Assembly: GCA_011032825.1 (NCBI GenBank)
Contig: JAADJZ010000001.1
Coordinates: 744,001-808,000 of the forward strand
Reading direction: 5' to 3'
Source of the DNA: Massariosphaeria phaeospora
Lineage: Eukaryota; Ascomycota; Dothideomycetes; Pleosporales
DNA: 64,000 nucleotides
The notes below the pieces were generated by a model. The model did not search any database, was not told the origin of the DNA, and saw nothing but the letters and a program-made list of their open reading frames with translations. Positions 11,464-21,700 of this stretch are shown piece by piece; the first letter of the stretch is position 1, and the number at the start of each line of letters is the position of its first letter. The translations under genes were made by a program, and so were the position numbers.

Positions 11464-12004
11464 GGCTGTGGTCTACAAACAATGACTACAGAGCAGCACA
11501 ATTCAACGATATGGTAGCTAGTTCAGTGTGTCGCGTCATGCCACTCCATATGCAGTGAAGGTTTGATGGCAGTGAAGAGGAACGCGTGCAGAGTGTGGTT
11601 TGTGGTGGTTTGTGGTGGTTTGTGGCTTGGCGCTGGAGCCCCGCCTGCCGCATGTGGTTAGCGCGGCAATCAGCTAGGCGGGGGGCTCGGCGGGGGGCAC
11701 TGGAGGGCGCGTGGGCGCCTGCAGCAGCTGCCTCCAGCTCCCGGGGCCAGGTGTGAGCAGCGCGAAGTCACAGGTCAGACATGCATTCACGGCCACTCCA
11801 GCGCTGATGGCAGAGTGAGCGCCGACACCCGACACGTGCGCCGTCTTCGCAGGTGCTGTCTTATTGCTATGCTTTGAGTGCTCGCTCCGCCGCCTCACCC
11901 TCCCTCCCTCACGCCTCTGCCTCTGCCTCCGCGTCATAAAACGCTCACTACGACCCCGCCCTCCGCCCTCCACCCTCCACCCCACTACGCTACACCACTA
12001 CACC
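11464..12004. promoter_or_regulatory. Divergent promoter region of DCD1 and ATG7
   Basis: 541 bp between two start codons. It holds a short direct repeat at 11594-11625 and, just before the ATG7 start, a pyrimidine-rich CT tract (11885-11995) typical of fungal core promoters or leaders. The ATG7 ATG sits in a strong context (CACCATGG). Confidence 0.55.
11594..11625. repeat. Short tandem repeat, unit TGTGGTGGTT
   Basis: About three copies of the 10-base unit tgtggtggtt in the DCD1/ATG7 intergenic space, the last incomplete. Confidence 0.8.
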
Positions 12005-14323
12005 ATGGCCACGCTCAAGTTCGCCCCCTGGCAGAGCGACGTCGACGTGCAGTTCTATGCGGCGCTCGCCCACATCAAGATCAACCATGACAAGCTCGAC
12101 GACTCGGCGCGCAAGGTCCTCGGCCTGTACGAGGTGCGCCCGGGCGACCACGCGTCGCGGTCGATGCGCCTGCAGATCCACCCCAGCGCCCTGACTTCCG
12201 ACGAGTGAGTGCCGCTGTGAATGCACGTTTGCGCCGTTGGGCTTACACTCCGCCCGCAGCACGCCGCCGAACCACTGCCGCGCCGAAGGCATCATAAAGA
12301 ACTGCAACACCATCGAAGACTACAAGACCCTCGACCGCACCGCTGTCATCGAGAGATGCGCGCAAACGGCAAGCACTGACCTTCCCGCAGTGCATATTGC
12401 CCTTGGAGCTAACGCCTACAGATCTGGGAAGCCATCCACGACGGCTCCATCTACGAATGTCCCTCGCTGCTGTCCTCTTTCACCGCCATCGCATTCGCCA
12501 ACCTGAAGAAGTACAAGTTCACATACCACTTTGGTTTCCCCGCCATCCAGTCAGACCCGCCGTGGAAGCATGTCGGCGAGTTGAGTCGCTTCTCAGCGAG
12601 CGAGACAACACAGCTGGTGGACGCAGTGCAGACATGGCGATACGCCTCGGATGCGCGCCAACGAGGCTTCTTCTTAGCGAAACGATCGTACACAGCCCCA
12701 AACACAAACACAGACGCAGACGCAGACGCAGACGAGCAGCCAGAGCCTCCGGGCACCCCCTTGGACGAGCTTGGATACAAGTGGGTAGTTGCAAGATTGG
12801 AAGCATACGAGCAAGGTTTTTTTGATGGCGTAGACAAAGCCGGCCGGTTTGTGTGCTTCGCAGACCCTTCTACCTACCCGGAGAATCCAGGCTGGATGCT
12901 GCGAAACCTGCTTGTTCTGGTCCGGCATCGATGGCACTTGACTGATGTTCAGATTCTCTGCTACCGCGATACTCATACTCGCCGTGACCAGGCCAACTCC
13001 ATCGTCATGCAGCTCGAATCAGAGGCCCTTGCAGAGAGTCCAACATCGGAGGTTTCGACTGGATCCCAGGCACCCAAGTTACCCAAGGTCACAGGCTGGG
13101 AGCGCAACGAGTCTGGGAAACTGACATCCCGTGTCGTCGATCTTTCCGAGTACATGGACGAACGCAAACTTGCCGACCAAGCCGTAGACCTCAACCTCAA
13201 ACTCATCAAATGGCGGATAGCGCCAAATATTGACCTGGATGTGATCAAAAACTGCAAATGTCTGTTGCTGGGCGCAGGCACACTGGGCTCTTATGTCTCG
13301 CGAACACTGATGGGTTGGGGCGTAAGGAAGATTACCTTCGTCGACAATGCCAACGTTAGCTTCTCAAATCCCGTGCGGCAGCCTCTGTTCAACTTCAAGG
13401 ACTGCCTGCAAGGGGGTGCAAAGAAGGCTGAGCGGGCTGCAGAAGCTTTAGAAGAGATTTACCCGGGCGTTGACGCAGTTGGCCATGTCATGGAGGTTCC
13501 GATGGCCGGCCATCCCATCACTGACAACGAGAAGACAAAAGCCCACTTCGACAAACTGAAGACGCTAATTGATGAGCATGATGCCATATTTCTTCTCATG
13601 GACACTAGAGAGAGCCGATGGTTACCCACTGTCATGGGGAAAGCTGCTGGCAAGATCGTGCTCAATGCTGCGCTTGGATTCGACACGTATGTCGTTATGC
13701 GCCATGGTCTCAAAGCGACTGGCGAAGGTGAAGAGGAGCTAGGTTGCTATTTCTGTAACGACGTGGTCGCACCTGCAGATGTGAGTTCTCCAGACTTTTC
13801 CTGGGAAACGCGAGCTAATATATCTTGGCAGTCCATCAAAGATGCGACTTTAGATCAGCAATGCACCGTCACCCGCCCCGGAGTCGCTCCTCTAGCGTCC
13901 AGCTTACTAGTCGAGCTCCTAGTCAGCGTGCTCCAACACCCTTCCAAAGCACGAGCACCCGTCGACCCTTCGAAGAACCCCAAGGTCTCATCTCCATCGT
14001 CGTCACACGCGTCTCTACCCGCCCCATTCGTGCACCCACTCGGCACCGTTCCGCACACCATCCGCGGCTACCTCGGCACGTTCAGCAACATCCAAGTCCA
14101 AGGCCAACCCTACGACTGCTGTTCAGCCTGCAGCGACACCGTCCTCAGCCACTACCGCGCAAACCCCTGGGAATTCGTCCAGAGGGCTCTCAACGAGCGG
14201 GGCTGGGTCGAAGAGATGTCCGGCTTGTCTGAGGTGCAGAGGAAGGCCGACGCTGCCGCTGGAGAGCTCGACTGGGACTCGGAGGGCGAACTGCAGGAGG
14301 AAGGCGAGGGTGAGCTGTTATAA
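12005..14323 (+). CDS. ATG7: Autophagy E1-like activating enzyme Atg7
   Basis: Four exons, 719 aa. Introns: 12205-12259 (55 bp), 12369-12421 (53 bp, apparent GC-AG, GCAAGC donor) and 13781-13831 (51 bp). The N-terminal Atg7 domain begins '[19 protein letters not shown]'; the adenylation domain has the nucleotide loop '[19 protein letters not shown]', and the active-site cysteine is in '[10 protein letters not shown]'. The C-terminal 'CSACSD' pair and an acidic tail follow. Atg7 activates Atg8 and Atg12 for autophagosome formation in the cytosol. A hexamer repeat (12701-12735) encodes an extra acidic Asp-Ala run. The third intron is a multiple of three without a stop, so retaining it would add 17 residues just before the catalytic cysteine segment. 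Confidence 0.95.
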
Positions 14324-15556
14324 TTGCGAAGCTGCGGCGGCGCTTGGCGAACGTTGGATAGGCGATTCGAGGCACCGCACCGCACCGCGGGGAGTTACAA
14401 TAAGGTGTTTGGGAGTTTCGGTCATACGCAATGGCATTTGCATTCACGGCTGCGGCTGCGGCTTAGGTGATTGTATGATCGTATGATTTTTGGGGGTTTT
14501 CAAGCTAGCACTCAAACGTGAGATCAAAGCCCCTCGTATCTCAGAACACTTAGAGTCCTTGTGTACTAGCTCTCCATTCTACCCATTTACTAGATTCTCT
14601 AGCCCCATTATCTACATACTTCTACCGCACAGTCAGTCGTTCCTCTCGCCATCCCGTCCGGCATGACTGCTTCCTTCGCTTTTTGTACCGAATCCCCAGT
14701 AGCCTGTAAGACTAGCTCTTTCTCCTCCCCCACCGCATATTCCGCTCTCCGCTTCTAAGCTAGCTGGCAATGCTATATCCTTGACCACCGTCTCGCTGTC
14801 CCACAGCGGAGGGCCCCCCCCCCCCCCCCGCCCCCGCGGAAAACTCCACCCTTTGAGCGCGTCCTAGATCGCCCCAGGCCTGTCTGGGTGTTTTAACTCT
14901 TTTGCATTTTATCAGTCTACGTGTTGCTTTGCGATGGAACCCTAATTTGACTTTGACATACCAGGATGAGTCCGACAGCCCTTCAGGGATCTTGATACCT
15001 GCTGGCAGTGACCCTGTGGCGTTGCACTCGACCTCCATCTGATCTGATCTGATCTGAGCTGTGCACAAGAGGGATATAGTTGCGGCATGCTGCCGGACGT
15101 ACGGCCCCGGCTAGATTAGGTCGATGCGGAGCAGGTGTTGGCCTGGCTTGCGGGTGTCTGTTTGCGGCGGGAGGGTGGCGATTAATTAACTGGCAAAACG
15201 GGACGGGACGGGTGAGCGAGATGAGATGGTTTGGGGGGTGGGTATGGAAGAGTTGAGTTGAGCTGCAGCGTACTTACTTACCCGCGTGCCTTGCTTACCT
15301 GAGGTGCCAGTAACCCCATTTCTCAAACTCATCGCTGCGCATCTCAAAGCCAGTCAGTCGTGTGGAACTTAACTTGCCCACTCGCCACTACTGCCGTCGT
15401 AAGCGCGCACGTCTTAGCTGGCGGGTACGGCGTACGCGGGACAGGTGCGTGACTACGGGGCGGTCGTGTGTCTGGCTGATATACTGTGTCGTTTCCTCGT
15501 CAGCTCAGCGCAAAGAACCACAAAGCCGGCTCCGCTCCTCCTTCGAACCCCCAAAC
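14324..15556. other. Intergenic region with a C17 homopolymer
   Basis: No gene recognised. It includes the 3' flank of ATG7, a C-homopolymer at 14814-14830 and a short gatct repeat near 15041-15055. Open frames here are short and show no family signature. Confidence 0.5.
14814..14830. repeat. C17 homopolymer
   Basis: Seventeen consecutive C, then G and C5. The complementary strand is a G17 tract. Length may be variable or uncertain in the assembly. Confidence 0.9.
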
Positions 15557-16144
15557 TCACATCCAGCACCCCCTCAACACAGACGAACGCCCCGCTCCTC
15601 CGCACACCCATCCCTCCCACTGCACCGCACTCGCATCCCGCCAGCGCTGCGGGAACACGTGCGTCGCGACAAACTCGAGCGTATCGCCTGCCTTAACCGT
15701 CAACACCGCCGTAGCGTTCGCATGCGCTAGACTGTCGCGGCCGCAGCGCGGCGTTGGTGGTGTATGTGGAGAACGACCAGTCGCGGAAGCCTGAGTTGTT
15801 GTTGGTGCCGAGCGGCGCTTCCGTCTATGGCGCGGTACGGTTTCTGGAAATTGAGCGTTGGATGGGCTGAACTGAACGGGAGAGCGGAAGAGCAGAGGGG
15901 GGAGTGACTGGACTGGACTGGGTAGGCCTGCGGGCCTACGTACGTACCGGATGAAGTGCTGAGGCGGGTGCCAGACGCCGTTGTGGGCGAGACGCGAGAA
16001 CACAACTTGGGAGCGCGTTAGCTAGCTAGATAAGCTGTGCGAGGTTGCGTTGCAAGCAGGTGATGAGGATGAGCGGTTCGTACAATGAGCAGAGCCGAGA
16101 GAGGAGGAGGTTAGAAGGGCGAGCAGACGGGTAGGAGAAGGCAT
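15557..16144 (-). pseudogene. Broken AA9 (GH61)-like lytic polysaccharide monooxygenase gene
   Basis: Exon 1 (16144-16084) encodes a signal peptide 'MPSPTRLLALLTSSSLGSA' followed directly by His, the mature N-terminal copper ligand of AA9 enzymes. An intron at 16083-16006 leads to 'FVFSRLAHNGVWHPPQHFIR', the usual first strand and loop. A further intron (my best choice 15943-15825) gives 'GTNNNSGFRDWSFSTYTTNA'. The next family block, 'RCGRDSLAHANATAVLTV' then 'KAGDTLEF', is in another frame, with no splice signals to join them, so a 1-base indel lies near 15738-15755. The C-terminal HxGP...Y copper-site region is missing. Read as a decayed and truncated LPMO gene; a sequence error explains the frameshift but not the missing end. 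Confidence 0.55.
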
Positions 16145-18728
16145 GGCGGAACTATGGCTGAACGGCTTAGGTTTGCTATTCCTTCACTGTAATGGCGGAA
16201 GGTTTCTTATACTGCGCTTTAGCAGGATGCCGAACTAGTCGAGTCGATGATGTATTTGGCCATGGAGCGGGCGCGATAGTGGCCGCGTGACTCTTGCAGA
16301 TTGCTGCGCAGCAGAGCTGTATATGTAGCCAATATACATGTATGTCTTGGCGGTTGGCCACCAGGCTCTTTTCTTGTGTTTGTTATCCGACAGACAACAC
16401 ATAGGCTATCGCTGTACTCAGCCGAGAGAGGAACTTGGAGTCGACTCAATGATTGACATATACTGGCTTCCGTTCGTGCATATCTGCTTCTTGCTGTTGT
16501 GAGTAACTCAACCTTCCGCTCACTATACATGGAGTGCTGGCCTGCTCGTCGGCGATAGACAAGTCTACTCTTGCTTTAGGCACGAGCTGTCTGTCCGATG
16601 CATGTATGTATGTATCGAAGTATATGTACTTCTCCGCACCACCGAGCTCCCACCAAGGGTGTCTTGTCTTATCGGTTTCTTCCTGTTCGCGGACTAATAA
16701 GAGCGTCAGCAGAAACGAGGTCGACATATCAGAATTTTTTTGGAAAACACAACAAGACCTACATCGCAGTCGTCGACGTCATCACTTGTCGAAGGTCCTG
16801 GCAATGAAATTACTTACTCTTCGATTCGATCCGCCAAGCTCATGGCCTTGTCAGTTTAAAAGTATACCGTGTTCGAGAACGGGCATCCCGTGCCCCGGCC
16901 CTGAGGAAGGCACCTGCTAAGCGATCGGCATGCCCATCGCCCTGCTTGCACATGGTGCAGAAGACAGCATTCACGCTTTCCAGCGTCGCTCTCGTCACGT
17001 CGGCCTAAAAAGTCAGCGTTGAGATTCTGGGCAGCGGCTCGGCGTAGCTCGCTCCGCCTCCAGGAATTCGCATAGCGGACGCCTTTCTGAGATGGATGCA
17101 GAAGTTGGCGAAGCCCGGAAGCTGCATTGTCTTGTGGGTCTTATCGCGCGAGGCCTCGAACGGTCACCACTTGATGGGACGAATCGGATTCGGAGCAACC
17201 AGAGTGTAGGCGCAGGTGCAAGGGTACCCGAACGGTTGTTCTGAAGGCGAGTCGTGCTTCAGATGTCCATTGTTCTTGGACTGAACTGGTGGTCACGGAT
17301 AGTTTTAGAGATTCACCTCCTCCATATCATCATCGTCATCATCATCCTGGTATGTGACTGATGTATGCGGACCTTTTTTCTCGAGTATCTATTTCGATCT
17401 GCTTGCTAGTTAGCACATGCCGTTTCTAGGAAGTCTCAGATCGAACAAGCCCCCTGTACGCCAAAATCAATCCCGTACTCCGCTCCACGCAAATGAAAAG
17501 GCGTGATTATTTCACATAACCAATACTAGATCACGGCACAGTGGTGGTTACTGGTCGTTGGTGCCCTCAACAGAAGTACTTTGGTTTTGCCAATATTCAG
17601 TAAATCAGCCATCGTCTTACACAGGGCGGCTCGGGTGTTCGTCTTTGTATACAGGTGCTTTTGTCGTAGGTTTGTGGTACTTGGGCGCTTGTGGCCATCT
17701 TTCATTGATGGAATGTGGGATGAAGTGAACTGGATTGGGGGGGTTTTGTGGCTGGACTGGGACTAGGGCGGGAAAGGCTAGGCTGAATGGGGTATAGCGC
17801 GAAGGCTTAACTTCACTGTCTGCCCGATCGGCCAGAACTGCAACCCTTTGCTGTCGCCGCACGGTTTAGACGCAATGGCTTATTGAGCCTGGGTCTTTGG
17901 GGGATGGGACTACTTGCGCGATGGGAGATGATGTTTGTAGATGCCGTGACGGCCAGCGGGAACCGGCCTCGGGAGTCAATTCGAAGAGACTGCGCCATGT
18001 AGAAGAGAGCGGAATCCGTCGGGAAAACGTCTCATGGTGACGCTTTTAACATATCGCTGCTCGGATCTACGCATGATCTCATGGGGGACACGTACATGAG
18101 CACTGGTCGACGGGGCTACATCAGGGACGGAGTACTTGGGCATCTACAGGTGTGGTTGTTGAGGCGGATGAGCGTGCAACGCAAGCAAGCCGCATATCAC
18201 AGATTAATTAGCGGAAGGCAGAAGTAGTGCCTACTAGGTGCGGTTTCTGGTAGGTGCTTTTAGTGGGATTTCCTATATGAGACGCGCGGCGTCTGCTTTT
18301 TGCAATTGTACTTGGTCTTGCTTTTCCGCCGTTTTGACAGATATCACCTCAGTCCTACTGTTCATAGGAAGAGCTAGGAACACGAAATGGACGTGTTGCA
18401 GCACAGCAGCACAAGGCTGACCAGTATGCAGGACCGCTCCTCACGGCCGCGACACAAACTCGCTGGATGCGAGAGCTTGGCGACTCTTCAGGCAGGTATA
18501 CAGATGCTACTCTTTCTGCGTCAAGCCTACGACCGGCACTTGCAGCATCGGTACCCGTTAGACGCCAGATCGAGCGTTGCACAAGCCGGATGTCTCGCCT
18601 CAATCTCGTTTGTGTACCCACCCTACAAGCCTCGTTCAGCTCGGCTCATTCAACCGTCCGCTTGTGCTCTGTTCCGTCTTATACCTACCATGTAGTACCC
18701 CCCTGTCGCAGCCGTGTCTGCCGCTATC
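16145..18728. other. Intergenic region without recognised gene
   Basis: About 2.6 kb. Open frames of 60-128 codons occur but have no family motif, no signal peptide and no convincing splice structure. It contains the promoter of the large secreted PQQ/WSC protein at its right end. Confidence 0.5.
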
Positions 18729-21700
18729 ATGTCGTCCTTCTTTCACTGCGCACTTCCTGTGAAAAGTGTCCTTTTCGCGGTTCTTTTCGCCAGTTTCGCT
18801 GACCGGGTGTTGGCACTGGGTGATACTGATACGATTACTTGGGGGGGAGATACGTCGCGTGCAGGGTATCAGCCGTATGCCATATCGCCTGCTCCAGATA
18901 TCCGGTTCCTGCGCTGACGAGGGATTGCAGAAATCATAACCTCGACCCGGCCGTCGTAGCCGGAGCAGATTTCATCCAAACGTTTAAGACCCTCTTGCCT
19001 GGGAACTTTGGTGGATTGGCAGCGGAGCAGATCTTTGCTTCGCCCCTAGTATATACGGGCAGTGATGGCGTGCAACATGTCTACGTCGCGACGACGCAAA
19101 ACAATGTCTACAAGCTTGATGTGAAGACTGGTGCAATAGTTGGCTCGAGGAATCTGCACGTTCCGTTCCTTACTGCAGATCTAGACGGTAGGTGAATAGC
19201 ACCACGAGTGTTCTGTTGACCTAGTTGATTCTGGTAGCTTGCGTGGACATCAATCCGCTCATTGGCATCACTGCGACGGGCGTGATCGACCCCGACACTG
19301 GCATATGGTACGTAACCGCGAAAACATACGACGAAAAGTTCCAGGATGGCAGATTTAGCCCGCAGAACCCTCCCGGACGACTGAATGCGCGGATGTGGCA
19401 GCATGCCATACATACCGAGGATCTTTCCGAGGCGGAGGGTTGGCCTGTGCTAGTTGACGGGACCATCTTCCGCAATAATCCTAATCGGATGTTCATTGGC
19501 GGCAATCAACACTCCCGGCCTGCAGCGCTCCTAGTTGAAGATTATATCTACACCGGGTATGCTTCTCATTGCGTGCTATACAATGTCACGGGAGCAATCA
19601 TCGGCTTCCACAAGAAGACTGGGAAGATCGTTGAAGCTTTCGCCACGGAAGGAGGTCCGGAACCAAACACGGTAAAGGGAGGTGGAATTTGGATGAGTGG
19701 TGGCGGTATGGCGTATGATGGAAGAGGAAGCATGTTCTTCTCGACCGGGAACGGTTACGCAAGTCAGCTGAAACCAATCGGCAACGCTGTGCCCGGACGA
19801 AGCCCACCCACAGCGTTGGAACAAGCTGCAGTCAACGCGAAAATCAACGACGACGGAACGCTAACTATCATCGACTTCTTCATGCCCTGGGAGAAGAACC
19901 AACTTGACGGCGCCGACAAGGACATCGGCACCACGCCCCTCCAGATCCTCCCCTCCAACGTCTTCTCATGCCCGAACCACCGCCGCATCGGCGTCGTCAC
20001 AGGCAAGTCCGGCAAGACGTACTGGCTCGACCTCGACAACCTCGGCGGCTACCAGATGGGCCCCGACAACCAAGACGCCGTCATCCAGGTCTTCCAGAAC
20101 GAGAACTCGGTCTACGCCGGCGCCGGCGTGCTGCCCCTCGCCGACGGCTACATCTACATCAGCGTCACGCAGTTCCCGACCCATGTGTTTAGATTCTCGT
20201 GCAGCGCTTCGGGAAACGCGCTCTTCACCAAGGTCGCCGACACGCCCGATAAAAACGCGTATACGCTAGGCACGGGCCACGGAACGACAACATCCGTTAA
20301 CGGGAAAGAAGGGTCGGGTTTGCTGTGGACGTCTGATGTTGATGGCCAGGGTCTGCGCATTTACGACCCGATTCCGCCGTCCGGTGGCGGGCCTTTGACG
20401 CTTCTGAAGTCGTTCCGTGTACCGGGAGTCACTAAGTTCTCGCGGCCGGTGTTCGGCGATGGACGGGTTTATCTTGGGACCACGCAGGGCTTCATCTACG
20501 GATTCGGGACTTCTGTTAATGCGCCGTTGAATTGTTCGTCTGGCTACTCGTTCGGCGATGTCGCAATCGGCAGTATCTCGTCTGCGCACTCGATCACTTG
20601 CTCGGCGCTGACGAGCACTACGATCAAGAGTGTTCGGCTCGATGGGAATCCAAACTTCAATGTCTCCAGCGTGGTTGCGCTACCGCTGAAGCTAGAGGTT
20701 GGTCAAGTTGTCAGCTTCAATGTAACGGCTACACCGCAGAGTGTGGGCTCGTTGTCGGGCGAAGTGCTGGTGGCTGTCACAAACGCAAACCCGGGATACT
20801 CGTCGTCGGTATCAGTGATGCTGAACGCTGTGGGCAAGTCTGCTAAGCCACTGCTGAAGCTTGTGCCGAACGCGCTTTCGTTCAACGTTATTGCGAATCA
20901 GTCGAGTCCGACGCAATCGGTTCTTTTCACCAACCAAGGCGACACCGTTCTTACGTTCGAGAATGTCAGTTTCTCACTCGTCTCGGCAAACGGCCCCTGG
21001 ACTGCTCCGACTATCACACCAAACAACACCGAGCAAGTCGGCCCCTTTCTCTTCAGCGCACCACCCACTCAAATCCCACCCGGCACCTCCGTCCCCTTCC
21101 TCGCCGCCTACTCCCCCACCACTCCCGGCAACCACACCCTGCACATCACCGCCTTCTCCAACGGCGGCACCAACACTCTCACCCTCCACGGCACCTCCTC
21201 CACCCCCCCAAAATGCCTCATCGAATTCCAGTCCTTCTCCAACCCCTCTCTCTGGCTCCCCTACTCCCCCTCCACGCCCTTCACCTTCGGCCAGATCCCG
21301 CAATCCTCGACGAAAAACCTACTCCTCCGCATCACCAACGCCGGCGCGCCCTCCACCTCCGCCCTTCTCCCCCTCACCATCTCGAAACCCCCCTACGGCC
21401 TCCCCGGCCTAATCGGCGCCTCCAACGCCCTCGACCTCGCCGAAGGCGTGTCCCTCGCCGCCGGCCAGAGCGCCACGGCGAACCTGTACTGCGCGGTGCC
21501 CAGGGCGCAGGTCAACACGCCGGGCTACAACGGCACGGCGACGTGGGCGCTGAATACTGGCGATGAGGAGCTGGGCAGGGTGGAAGTGAGGTTTTTGTGC
21601 GAGGCGGTGAGCGAGCAGGTGGGGCCGCTGGGGGAGGACGGGACGGCGCGGTATGGCTATGTGGGCTGCTTTAAGGAGAATAATCCTGGCAGGCAGTTGG

